Assembly: GCA_002344885.1 (NCBI GenBank)
Contig: DDUQ01000041.1
Coordinates: forward strand, 30,506-94,505
Direction: 5' to 3'
DNA length: 64,000 nucleotides
Source: Comamonadaceae bacterium UBA2334
GTDB lineage: Bacteria; Pseudomonadota; Gammaproteobacteria; Burkholderiales; Burkholderiaceae_C
Below the pieces are notes generated by a model. It saw only the letters and a program-made list of their open reading frames with translations. It did no database searches and had not been told where the DNA came from. The translations under genes were made by a program, and so were the position numbers. This document shows positions 9,607 to 17,888 of this stretch, in pieces (the stretch's first letter is position 1; each line of letters opens with the position of its first letter).

Positions 9607-10380
9607 ATGAACGTTGCGAACTGGCGCGTGGTGCTGACGGGGCACAGTCGGGGCTTGGGGGCCGCGCTGGCGCGGGCGTTGCTGGCCCGGGGTATCTCGG
9701 TATTGGGGCTGTCGCGCCAGGCCCTGACGGGTGTGCCCGGCCAACAGGCTGCGCAGTTGACCGAGGTGGCGCTGGACCTGTCCGATGTGTCGGCGGTCGA
9801 AGCCTGGTTGGCAAGTGGCAGGCTGGGCTCCTGGCTGGCGGGTGCCGAACACACCCTGCTGGTCAACAACGCCGGTACGGTGGCACCCATCGGTGCGGCG
9901 GGCGGCTTGCAGCCGGGAACGTCCGGGCAGGTGGGCCTGGGGCCGCTGGCGCGTGCGATTGCCCTGAACGTGACCACCCCCTTGGTGCTGACGGATGCGT
10001 TTGTGGCCGCCACACGGGGCCGGGCAGACCGGCGTGTGGCCCACGTGTCCAGCGGCGCGGCACGCAACCCGTATCCGGGCTGGAGCACCTATTGCGCTAC
10101 CAAAGCGGCACTGGACATGCATGCGCGTGCCACCCAGCTCGATGCGGTGCCCGGTTTGCGTGTGGCCAGCGTGGCACCCGGTGTCATCGACACCGACATG
10201 CAAGCCGACATCCGGGCGGCCAGCGCTGCCGACTTTCCGATGCATGCGCGCTTTGTCGCCATGAAGCAGGACGGCCAACTCACCGCAGCCGACGATGCCG
10301 CCCAGCGCCTGGTGGCTTACTTTCTGTCGGACGCTTTCGGCAGCGACCCGACACCTGATATCCGTCAGGTGTCAGTCTGA
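9607..10380 (+). CDS. Short-chain dehydrogenase/reductase
   Basis: A 257-residue SDR-fold oxidoreductase. The cofactor motif is TGHSRGLG near residue 11 (TGxxxGxG), NNAG is at LVNNAGTVAP, the catalytic Ser is in VAHVSSGAAR, and the Tyr/Lys pair is in YCATKAALD. All catalytic residues are present. Substrate unknown. The start at 9607 is preferred over an earlier in-frame ATG at 9490 because the SDR fold begins directly after it; no strong ribosome-binding site is seen. Its end overlaps the convergent gene by 16 bp. Confidence 0.85.
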   Translation: MNVANWRVVLTGHSRGLGAALARALLARGISVLGLSRQALTGVPGQQAAQLTEVALDLSDVSAVEAWLASGRLGSWLAGAEHTLLVNNAGTVAPIGAAGGLQPGTSGQVGLGPLARAIALNVTTPLVLTDAFVAATRGRADRRVAHVSSGAARNPYPGWSTYCATKAALDMHARATQLDAVPGLRVASVAPGVIDTDMQADIRAASAADFPMHARFVAMKQDGQLTAADDAAQRLVAYFLSDAFGSDPTPDIRQVSV

Positions 10381-10799
10381 ACCTGGCGTGCCAGCCAGTC
10401 CGTCACCTGGGTTTGCAGCGCTTGCTCGGGGCACAGCCCCAAGGCCAGGGCTTTGGCGTTGACGTGGCTGATGACGCCGGTGGCCCAGGTGCTCTGCGCC
10501 TGGCCGATGCAGGCCGAGGTGTGCGCCACGGTGCAGGCCGCCAGACCGGCTTCGTCTAGCATGGGCAGCGCGGCAATGCCGGCCTGGGCCAACCCTACGC
10601 CCGCATCGTTGAACACGGTGAGTGCCGGTCGCACCGCCAGTGCGTAGCGTCCTGCGCTCAGTCCGCCGTGCGAGGCGGTGATGGCGATGCAGCCCACATC
10701 ATCAGCGGTCAGTTCGGCCACCGAGTCCACCAGGCGCAGGGCCGGTGTGAGCCGTCGGGCAGTTGCCCCTGTCTGAAGGGTGTCCGGCAGGGCATTCAT
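10365..10799 (-). CDS. Conserved hypothetical protein next to SDR
   Basis: A 144-residue soluble protein that I do not recognise. It has an alternating alpha/beta feel (DDVGCIAITASHGG, LTVFNDAGVGL, AGIAALPMLDEAGL, TGVISHVNAKALALG), suggesting a small Rossmann-like domain with a conserved SHGG. No signal peptide or membrane segment. It lies 13 bp after the SDR gene 10813-11625 on the same strand, so the two are probably cotranscribed and may act in the same catabolic step. The start at 10799 is chosen because the residues before it look like a read-through from the upstream gene. Confidence 0.7.
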   Translation of the reverse strand: MNALPDTLQTGATARRLTPALRLVDSVAELTADDVGCIAITASHGGLSAGRYALAVRPALTVFNDAGVGLAQAGIAALPMLDEAGLAACTVAHTSACIGQAQSTWATGVISHVNAKALALGLCPEQALQTQVTDWLARQVQTDT

Positions 10800-10812
10800 G
10801 CGGGCGGGTGGC

Positions 10813-11625
10813 TCAAGGGTTGCGTCGCAGCGTGGGCAGCCCCACGCCAGCTGCGTCGAAACCGCCGTCCACTGCCAGCACCTGGCCGTTGATGTAGCTT
10901 GCTGCCGGGCTGCACAGAAATCCCACCACTGCGGCAATTTCTTCGGGTGTGCCGTAGCGGTTCAAAGGAATGGTGTCGTGGTAATCGGCGCGGATGGCGG
11001 GTGTGTGCACCAGCTTTGCCATGGCGGTGTCGACAGGGCCTGGTGCCACGGCGTTGACGCGAATGCCTGCATTTCCCAGTTCAACGGCTTGTTGTTTCGT
11101 CAGGTGAATCAAGGCTGCCTTGCTGGTGCCGTAAGCCACACGGAGCGTGCTGGCGCGCAGGCCCGAGATGGAGGCAATGTTGACCACCGCGCCGCCGCCG
11201 CTGGCCAGCATCAAGGGCACGCAAGCTTGCGTGCACAGGAAGGGGCCGTTCAGGTTGCTGGCCATCACGGCTTGCCAGTCTGCAAACGTGGTGTCGCCAA
11301 TGGGCTTGAACACCGCCACACCGGCGTTGTTCACCAGCGCATCCAGCCGCCCCCAGGTGTTGCTGATTTGCCCGACCGCTGTAGCAACGGCATCGGGCTG
11401 GCCCACGTCGGCTTCCAGTGCCAGCACCTCTCCCATGGCAGACAGTTGACGGGTGGTGGTTTGCAGGCCGGGTCCGTCCCAATCAAGCAGGGCGACACGG
11501 TAGCCTGTTTGCAAAAAATGCGTAGCAATCGCCATGCCGATGCCACGTGCAGCGCCGGTGACCAGCGCCACCGGATGGGGTGGCTGGGTGACGGCTGCTG
11601 AGTGCGGGTCTGAATTTTCGGTCAT
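10813..11625 (-). CDS. SDR family oxidoreductase (3-ketoacyl-ACP-reductase-like)
   Basis: A 270-residue classical SDR. TGAARGIG binds NAD(P), LVNNAGVAV is the NNAG motif, catalytic Ser is in NIASISGL, and Tyr/Lys in YGTSKAALIHL. The C-terminal INGQVLAVDGGF is typical of FabG-like enzymes. The acidic residue after beta-2 (LLDWD) suggests NAD(H) preference. It heads a two-gene unit with the small protein at 10365-10799. An inverted repeat 32-63 bp upstream (11657-11688) may be its operator. Substrate unknown. Confidence 0.85.
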   Translation of the reverse strand: MTENSDPHSAAVTQPPHPVALVTGAARGIGMAIATHFLQTGYRVALLDWDGPGLQTTTRQLSAMGEVLALEADVGQPDAVATAVGQISNTWGRLDALVNNAGVAVFKPIGDTTFADWQAVMASNLNGPFLCTQACVPLMLASGGGAVVNIASISGLRASTLRVAYGTSKAALIHLTKQQAVELGNAGIRVNAVAPGPVDTAMAKLVHTPAIRADYHDTIPLNRYGTPEEIAAVVGFLCSPAASYINGQVLAVDGGFDAAGVGLPTLRRNP

Positions 11626-11637
11626 GAATGGCCTCTG

Positions 11638-11667
11638 TCGCTTTTATTTATTGATATTGACGCAATC
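11638..11667 (+). repeat. Possible degenerate copy of the 30-bp repeat
   Basis: TCGCTTT, 17 bases, GCAATC: 6/7 and 4/6 against the repeat with exact spacing, in an AT-rich spacer. It overlaps the inverted repeat 11657-11688, so the resemblance could be chance. Confidence 0.25.
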
Positions 11668-11688
11668 AAAATAATCAAATTGCATCAA
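11657..11688. promoter_or_regulatory. Inverted repeat upstream of the SDR gene
   Basis: TTGACGCAAT and ATTGCATCAA (9 of 10 paired) flank a 12-base AT-rich spacer. It lies 32-63 bp upstream of the SDR start and overlaps the stop codon of the kinase gene. It looks like a dimeric-regulator operator; no T-run follows, so a terminator is less likely. Confidence 0.4.
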
Positions 11689-14174
11689 CCGCGCTGCGCT
11701 TGTCTGAACGCCATCACCGCCTGGTTGCGCAGGGTCTTGAGCAGCGACAGACCCTTGTCGTCCAGCAGAATGCTCTCGGCTTGGGCTTTGTCGGCATAGA
11801 CCAGGCCCAAGGTCGAGCTCTTGAACTGCAGTGGCAGCAGCACGAACGCGCCAGCGCCGATGCGCTGCCGATACCAGTCGGGCAGGTTTTGCGTGACTTT
11901 CGCTTCCGATGTGTCGTGTATGAGGGTGTCGATGCCCTTGCTGGCCACCAGAGCAAACAGGTTGTGGGGCTCGTTCAGGCCGACTTTGAACAGGCGTGAT
12001 GCCTCGGTACCGCCATCGCCCAGGCCAAGGCGCCCCTGCAGTTGGCCGGTGCGGGCATCCTTCAGGCACAGCACCACCATGCGGAAGCCCATGGCGCGGT
12101 ACATGGATTCGAGAATCATGCGCAGCACGTCATTCAGGTTGATATGGTCTGCCATCAGCGCGTTGCTGACATCCTGAATGCCTTGTGCCAGCAGCGCGGC
12201 TGTCTGGTCGGTGTCAGGGCTGCGGGTTACTGAGGCATCGGCTTGCCCGTTCGCCATGCCGGGTGCGCCGCCTTTGGCGGCAGTCGGTGGAACGGTTGTG
12301 GCTGTCAGCGCGGTGGCACCCGGTACCACGTTTTCGACGGATTCGGGCTGTGCAGCGACGGGGTGAATCAGCCTGGCCGCCGGTGACTGACGGGCCACCC
12401 GCAACCCGATGGCGTCGGCCGTGGTGGCCAGCTTGTCCCGCGCTGCGACGGCCAGGTGCTCCAGAGCATCGGTGGGCTGGCCCAGCACAGCGGCATAGCG
12501 GGCAGCTGTTTTGCGAAGGGTAGCTGGCAGTTGTTCCTCGGGCGTGTGCAGAAACACATCGGCCAGGTCGTTGGCAGCACCGGCGACCCAGTGCATGCGC
12601 TCGGTCGGGTCGGCCGGTGGGCGGGACGGCGGCACAGTGGCCACCTTGCGCATGAGCCTGAGCATGCTGTCGGGCAGCCCCCACGCTTTGCCCACGCTCT
12701 GACCCAGCGTTTCGTAGGTGATGCCGAGCACGGTTTTGGATGCGCTCTCCTCGTTCGGGTGATGGGGCCCGGCCATGGCCTGGCGCACCTGGGTGGCTTC
12801 GTCCGGCAGGTAGAACTCAGTGAGCATGCGCCCCAGGTTCTGGAAGAGCGCACCCAGAAAAACCTCTTCACCCTCGCGCAAGTTTGGGGGCCGCAGGTCG
12901 GTTGCAAGCGACGCCGCCAGCAGCGCGCGCAAGTATTCCCCTTTGAGTTGCGCCGCGTGCGCTTTGTTTTCCATGTGGTCGAGCAGCACCAGGCTCATGG
13001 CAACGTTGCGGATGCCCGTGAAACCGATCAGGCTGACCGCGCGCGACACCGTGTTGATGTGGCCAGCCCCCACGTGGCTGAAGTGCGCGGAGTTGACGAT
13101 GCGCAGCACCTTGTTGGTCAACGCCACGTCCTTGAGGATTTCGTTGGTCAGGCTGTTGATGTTTTCGTTCTCGGAGGCAGCGAGGTTTTGAACCCGCAGG
13201 ATCTGCTCCGACATGGCCGGGAAATCGGTGGTGCGCCGCATGCGCCGCAGCAGGAAATCCAGCGTGGCGTTGGTGGGCGAGTCGGATGTGCCGCCTGGCA
13301 CAGGATCTTCGGGCGTTTCAATCCAGCGGTGGAGTGCTTCGGCCATGTCGGCTGCGGAAGCAAACCGCATTTCGGGGTCGCGTGCCAGGGCGCGGTGCAC
13401 CAGTGCCCGCAGGTTGTCGTCCACCGGATGGGCAGGGTCCAGGGGCAGCACCAGGTCTTCATGGGCCACCCGGTAGATGGCGCGGTAGGGGTCTGATTCG
13501 GCCACCAACGGTCGGCCCAGCAGCATTTCGGCCAGTACCAGGCCCGCGCTGAACACGTCGCTGACCGGACGTGGTGGCTGCCCCCTGGCGCTTTCCGGCG
13601 AGAGGTAGCCTGGTGTCCCGGTCACGCCGGGCATGGCTTGTGCCAGTTGACCGGATGGTGTGCCGTCCACGCGCAGCGCCAGGCCGAAATCGGTCACCTT
13701 GGCATGGCCTTGCTCGCCCAGCAGAATGTTGGCCGGCTTGAGGTCTCGGTGCACCACCCCTTGCCGGTGTGCGGCCTCGAGGGCTGCCAGCACCTCGGTC
13801 ATGACGGCCACCGCCCGACTGGGTGCCAGCGCACCGCCAGTCTTGAGTTGCTGCGCCAGTGATGGGCCCGGCACGTATTCCAGTACCAGGCCGGGGCGGT
13901 TGTCGTACACGTCCGCTTCGAACAGCGTGACGATGTGCGGATGGGTCAATCGGCTCAGGTTGCGGGCCTCCATGAGCCACTGTTGCGCTTCGGGTGGCAG
14001 GCTGCCGTCAGCGGGTGAATGCAACAACTTGAGCGCCACATCACGCTGCAACAGGGGGTCGTGGGCCAACCACACGGCGGCCTGTGCCCCCCGGCCCAGC
14101 AGCTTTTTCAGCTCGAAGCGCCCCAGTGTCGATGGGGTGCCGGTCACGGTTTGCAGGTGTACGGGTGTGGACAT
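11685..14174 (-). CDS. Serine/threonine protein kinase with HDOD and GAF domains
   Basis: An 829-residue signalling protein. Residues ~18-290 are a eukaryote-type kinase: glycine loop GRGAQAAV, Lys49 in VALKLL, HRDLKPANILL (Asp144) and DFG 162-164, so it should be active. Residues ~310-510 form an HDOD domain (TDFPAMSEQILRVQNLA, LVGF-like GFTGIRNVAMSL), a class linked to regulated signalling output. An Ala/Pro/Thr-rich linker leads to a C-terminal GAF domain (~690-825). No membrane segment. The start at 14174 is chosen because the frame upstream overlaps selD. Divergent from selD. Targets unknown. Confidence 0.88.
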   Translation of the reverse strand: MSTPVHLQTVTGTPSTLGRFELKKLLGRGAQAAVWLAHDPLLQRDVALKLLHSPADGSLPPEAQQWLMEARNLSRLTHPHIVTLFEADVYDNRPGLVLEYVPGPSLAQQLKTGGALAPSRAVAVMTEVLAALEAAHRQGVVHRDLKPANILLGEQGHAKVTDFGLALRVDGTPSGQLAQAMPGVTGTPGYLSPESARGQPPRPVSDVFSAGLVLAEMLLGRPLVAESDPYRAIYRVAHEDLVLPLDPAHPVDDNLRALVHRALARDPEMRFASAADMAEALHRWIETPEDPVPGGTSDSPTNATLDFLLRRMRRTTDFPAMSEQILRVQNLAASENENINSLTNEILKDVALTNKVLRIVNSAHFSHVGAGHINTVSRAVSLIGFTGIRNVAMSLVLLDHMENKAHAAQLKGEYLRALLAASLATDLRPPNLREGEEVFLGALFQNLGRMLTEFYLPDEATQVRQAMAGPHHPNEESASKTVLGITYETLGQSVGKAWGLPDSMLRLMRKVATVPPSRPPADPTERMHWVAGAANDLADVFLHTPEEQLPATLRKTAARYAAVLGQPTDALEHLAVAARDKLATTADAIGLRVARQSPAARLIHPVAAQPESVENVVPGATALTATTVPPTAAKGGAPGMANGQADASVTRSPDTDQTAALLAQGIQDVSNALMADHINLNDVLRMILESMYRAMGFRMVVLCLKDARTGQLQGRLGLGDGGTEASRLFKVGLNEPHNLFALVASKGIDTLIHDTSEAKVTQNLPDWYRQRIGAGAFVLLPLQFKSSTLGLVYADKAQAESILLDDKGLSLLKTLRNQAVMAFRQAQRG

Positions 14175-14225
14175 AAGTGCATCGTACCCCCGAGGCGGGG
14201 GCGCTGACGAGTCAGATGTCGCACA

Positions 14226-15344
14226 ATGACTCAAACTCACTTTCCATTTGTTGCCATGACACATCCTGTTGGTACCGCATCATCTGTTTCTGCCGCCGAG
14301 CCTCGCCTGACGTCCCTCTCCCACGGTGGGGGCTGTGGTTGCAAGATTGCACCGGGTGTGCTGAGCGACATCCTGAAAAACCTGCCGGGCAGCCCCGTGC
14401 CACCTGAACTGCTGGTGGGCATTGAAACGGCGGACGATGCGGCTGTGTACAAACTGAACGATGAGCAGGCGCTGATTGCCACCACGGATTTCTTCATGCC
14501 CATCGTCGACGACCCGTATGACTTTGGCCGCATTGCTGCCACCAATGCGATTTCCGACGTGTATGCCATGGGGGGTACGCCCATTCTGGCGCTGGCGCTG
14601 GTGGGCATGCCCATCGGCGTGCTGAGCGTGGAAACCATCGGTCGCATTCTGTCGGGTGGGCAAAGCATCTGCCGCGAAGCAGGCATACCCATTGCCGGGG
14701 GGCACACCATCGATTCGGTGGAACCCATCTACGGCCTGGTGGTCATGGGCCTGGTGCATCCGTCCCGTGTCAAGCGCAACGCCGATGCGCGTGTGGGTGA
14801 CCGGTTGGTGCTGGGCAAGCCGTTGGGCGTGGGCGTGCTGTCGGCAGCCCTGAAAAAACAGGCGCTGGACGATGCCGGCCACGCCCAGATGATTGCCAAC
14901 ACCACGAAGCTCAACCGTCCGGGGCCTCAGTTGGCGGTCCTGCCCGGTGTCCACGCGCTGACCGATGTGACCGGCTTCGGCCTGGCGGGTCACGCGCTGG
15001 AGCTGGCCAGAGGTGCCGGTTGCGCAGTGCGCCTGAACATGGCGCGGGTGCCCCTGTTGCAAGGTGTGCGCGAGTGGGCGGGCCAAGGCATGGTCACCGG
15101 CGCGAGCGGGCGCAACTGGACGGCCTACGGCCGTGAGGTAAGCCTGTCGGCCAGCCTGACGGATGTGGACCGCGCCTTGCTGACCGATCCGCAAACCAGC
15201 GGCGGCCTGCTGGTCTCCTGCGCGCCAGAGGCTGTGGCCGGTGTGTTGGAGGTCTTTGCCGCGCACGGATTCGACCGTGCGACAGACATCGGTGAAGTGG
15301 TGGCCGCCCCACCGGACGGTGCCACGCGCCTGTGGGTGGACTGA
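14226..15344 (+). CDS. selD: Selenide, water dikinase SelD
   Basis: A 372-residue enzyme making selenophosphate from selenide and ATP. The catalytic stretch GGGCGCK has Cys37 (E. coli Cys17) and Lys40 (E. coli Lys20); the catalytic position is Cys, not selenocysteine. Also present are ATTDFFMPIVDDPYDFG, IAATNAISDVYAMGG, and LTDPQTSGGLL, all SelD hallmarks. A second in-frame ATG at 14256 gives a start closer to the family length and is equally possible. No selA, selB, selenouridine synthase or selenoneine genes are in the window, so the use of the selenophosphate is not known from here. It converges on an oxidoreductase of the SelD-associated family. Confidence 0.94.
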   Translation: MTQTHFPFVAMTHPVGTASSVSAAEPRLTSLSHGGGCGCKIAPGVLSDILKNLPGSPVPPELLVGIETADDAAVYKLNDEQALIATTDFFMPIVDDPYDFGRIAATNAISDVYAMGGTPILALALVGMPIGVLSVETIGRILSGGQSICREAGIPIAGGHTIDSVEPIYGLVVMGLVHPSRVKRNADARVGDRLVLGKPLGVGVLSAALKKQALDDAGHAQMIANTTKLNRPGPQLAVLPGVHALTDVTGFGLAGHALELARGAGCAVRLNMARVPLLQGVREWAGQGMVTGASGRNWTAYGREVSLSASLTDVDRALLTDPQTSGGLLVSCAPEAVAGVLEVFAAHGFDRATDIGEVVAAPPDGATRLWVD

Positions 15345-15433
15345 ATGCGTTCAGCTGCCCGTTGTCAGGCCATCGTGAGGGGTGGCTGAGGGGGTAACTG
15401 AGGGATGGCGGCCAGGCGCGGGTCAGCTACGGG

Positions 15434-16621
15434 TCAGCCGCGGCGGAAGCGGGCCATGAACTCCCGGTCTGTTTTGTCTTTCCAGCGCCAGGCCCAGGCC
15501 CCTTCGGCACTCATGCCGCCCCAGTTGGCGATGGCGGTTCGGTCGCCGCAACTGATGAAGCTGACGCCGTGCTGCGAAGGGTTGTGTGCGTTCAGCGGCT
15601 GGTTGGTCAGCGAGGCCAGCAGGTTGAGCGCCAGATCGGCACCTGCCTGTTTGGCCCGGTTGCCGTTTTTGTTCTGCGGGCGGTCCACCCGGCTGGCCAC
15701 ATCGCCGGCGGCGAACACGTTTTTGTGCGACGTGCTTTGCAAGTGGGCGTTGACCTGCGCATAGCCTTCGGCATCCTGTGCCAGGCCGCTGTGCTGCAGC
15801 CATTCGGGCGCAGCCGAACCGGTGGCCAGAAAGGTGTACTCGCTGGGCAGCGAGCGCCCGTCGTCCAGTTCGATGCGGTCCGCATGCACGCGGGTGCAAC
15901 GGTTGCTGTGCACCTCGATCTGCCGGTTGCGCAGTTGCTGGGCCAGGCGCTTTTGCGTGCCCTTGGGAAAATCGGCGGCCAGCACCGGGCCGCCAGCCAC
16001 CAGACTGAACTGGGCCCGAAGGCCTGCGGCCTGCAAACCCTGGTGCATGGCAAGCACCAGTTCGACCCCGGACACGCCGCCACCAATCATGTTGATGCGA
16101 AGCGGACTGTCCGGATGGGCTTTGGCCTTGTTGAGCAACTGCGACCACCGGTTGACAAACTGCTCTAGCGGTCGCACCAGGATGGCATGTTCGAACGCAC
16201 CAGGAATGGCTTTGTCCAGCGTGCGCTTTTCCATGACCGAGCCGGTGTCGATGCTCAGGAAATCGTAGGTCATCATGGCTGGCCGGTTGGTGCTGATGCC
16301 CGTCTTGTGCAGATCCACCCCAGGGCTGCTGCCGCCGTAGTCGAGCATGATGGACTGGGTGTTCGCATCCAGCCCGGTGCAGCGTGCGCTGATCCAGCGG
16401 GCCCCGGCTTCACGGATCAATGGTTGGAGGTCGATCTGGCAGTCTTCCAGCGGGTAGTGCCCTGCCACAAAACCCGGTGTCATGCTGCTGTACGTCTGGT
16501 AAGACCAGGGCGTGACCAGCGTGACATCCAGGTCCGAACGGCGGTTGGCGGCCAGTTGCGTCAGCACCTGCAGATGTGCGTGTCCGGCACCCAGCAGCAA
16601 CAGGGTCTTGATGCGGTCCAT
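15434..16621 (-). CDS. FAD/NAD(P)-dependent oxidoreductase of the SelD-associated family
   Basis: A 395-residue two-dinucleotide-binding-domain flavoprotein. LLLLGAGHAHLQVL binds FAD, MIGGGVSGVELVLA binds NAD(P)H, and NVFAAGDVAS is the second FAD motif. The GAGHAHLQVL start followed by TPGFVAGHYPLEDCQIDL matches the NDH-2-like family that in many bacteria is fused to the N-terminus of SelD; here it is a separate gene convergent with selD. The start at 16621 places the Rossmann motif at residue ~8; an in-frame ATG at 16732 would add 37 residues. No C-terminal membrane anchor. Electron acceptor unknown. Confidence 0.82.
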   Translation of the reverse strand: MDRIKTLLLLGAGHAHLQVLTQLAANRRSDLDVTLVTPWSYQTYSSMTPGFVAGHYPLEDCQIDLQPLIREAGARWISARCTGLDANTQSIMLDYGGSSPGVDLHKTGISTNRPAMMTYDFLSIDTGSVMEKRTLDKAIPGAFEHAILVRPLEQFVNRWSQLLNKAKAHPDSPLRINMIGGGVSGVELVLAMHQGLQAAGLRAQFSLVAGGPVLAADFPKGTQKRLAQQLRNRQIEVHSNRCTRVHADRIELDDGRSLPSEYTFLATGSAAPEWLQHSGLAQDAEGYAQVNAHLQSTSHKNVFAAGDVASRVDRPQNKNGNRAKQAGADLALNLLASLTNQPLNAHNPSQHGVSFISCGDRTAIANWGGMSAEGAWAWRWKDKTDREFMARFRRG

Positions 16622-16854
16622 GCCCAGCGTGGTGGCAAACGCGGCATCGGCCTTCTTGTCTACAAAATAGACACCGGTCAGTTCAAACTGGCCGGTTGCG
16701 CCGAAATCGGGCTCTTCGGAGCTTTTCTTCATGGCGGGTGGTCGGTTGGGGGTGACAGTCAGCACATTATGCGTCCAGCCGCTGTCACCAGCACGACGGC
16801 CTGTCGTCTGCCCGGTCGCCCCCGCCCGGCAGCGGTGCAAGCGTCTTGTCCGGC

Positions 16855-17163
16855 TCAGTCGGGTGGTGCCAGGCGAACCGGGCCCAGCGGTTCGGCCACG
16901 CAGGGCAGGGCATAGCCCGCGGCCCGTTCTTCGGCGCTCAGCCCCGGCCAGGCGATGGTGTGGCACACCTCGCCCTCCAGCACCTTTGCCAGACAAGTCC
17001 TGCACGTGCCGTTGCGACAGGAGCTGGGCCAGTCGATGCCACCTGCCTCCATCGAGGCAAGCAGGGGCTGGCCAACCCAGGCGTCAAAACAGTCCGGCCG
17101 ACCCGGCGCGGTGCCGTCCACCTTTGCCGGGTGAAACAGCGGCTCAGGCTGCTGGTTTGTCAT
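16855..17163 (-). CDS. 2Fe-2S ferredoxin
   Basis: A 102-residue plant-type ferredoxin. The cluster ligands are CRNGTCRTC (C-x4-C-x2-C) plus a downstream Cys in ALPCVAEP. It is somewhat longer than minimal ferredoxins at the N-terminus. It lies upstream of the FAD oxidoreductase on the same strand (122-233 bp gap depending on that gene's start), so it could be its redox partner; this is inference from position only. Confidence 0.88.
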   Translation of the reverse strand: MTNQQPEPLFHPAKVDGTAPGRPDCFDAWVGQPLLASMEAGGIDWPSSCRNGTCRTCLAKVLEGEVCHTIAWPGLSAEERAAGYALPCVAEPLGPVRLAPPD

Positions 17164-17267
17164 GCAGGGGGCGTGGCGTCAGGTTGGACAGGGCGGTGGG
17201 CGACCCGCAAGACCGGCGTAACAGGGATGGCAAGGCGCTGCCAGGGTGTGCCAGTGCCGTGCAAAGC

Positions 17268-17714
17268 TCAACCGCCGATGGAGAGCAGTTCCACTTCAAA
17301 CGTGAGCGTGGCATTGGGCGGGACCGCACCGGGGGCACCGCGCTCGCCGTAGGCACTGGCGGGTGGGCAGGTGAGGGTGGCTTTGCCGCCGACCTTGATT
17401 TTCTGCACGCCTTCGGTCCAGCACGGGATCACGCGGTACAGCGGAAACGTGGCCGGTGCGTTGCGTTTGTACGAGCTGTCAAACTCTTTGCCGTCGGCCA
17501 GGGTGCCACGGTAGTGCACCTTCACGGTGTCTTTGGCGTTGGGCTGCGGGCCAGTGCCCATACGGGTGTGCTCGATTTTCACGCCGTTGGACAGCGTTTC
17601 GACCTGGGGGGTGGTGGATTGGGCCGTGGCCTGTGATGCCAGCAGCGCTGCCGACAGCAGCATGGCAGCTTTCGTTGCATGGCGGGCCAAGGCGGGCGTG
17701 TGGGTGTGTGTCAT
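17268..17714 (-). CDS. FKBP-type peptidyl-prolyl cis-trans isomerase, secreted
   Basis: A 148-residue protein with a cleavable signal peptide (hydrophobic AAMLLSAALLASQATAQ, probable cut after ~31), so it acts in the periplasm. The FKBP domain has VKVHYRGTLADGKEFDSSY, the central VIPCWTEGVQKIKVGGKATL and the end AYGERGAPGAVPPNATLTFEVELL, with the active-site aromatic residues in place. Contains a Cys in the usual V-I-x-G-W position (VIPCW). Divergent from gshA. Confidence 0.92.
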   Translation of the reverse strand: MTHTHTPALARHATKAAMLLSAALLASQATAQSTTPQVETLSNGVKIEHTRMGTGPQPNAKDTVKVHYRGTLADGKEFDSSYKRNAPATFPLYRVIPCWTEGVQKIKVGGKATLTCPPASAYGERGAPGAVPPNATLTFEVELLSIGG

Positions 17715-17888
17715 GTCGGGTGCTCCGGTCAGGTGGGTGAAATCGAACGCGCAGCAGTGTAAGGGTGTTGGCCGTCTGGGGGCATTTCACGGTATTTGCG
17801 GGCATCCGGTGGGCTTCTGCCGGTGGGCTGCACAGGCCATCCGACAGAGGTGACGGCTGGTTTCATCGATGCATGGTAAGTTCAGGCC

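Noticed and set aside
9377..9610. 77-codon plus-strand frame before the SDR gene
   Set aside because: No recognisable protein, poor ribosome-binding site, and overlaps regulatory sequence.
14226..15344. selD as a selenoprotein with in-frame TGA
   Set aside because: The catalytic position is a Cys codon and the frame has no internal stop.
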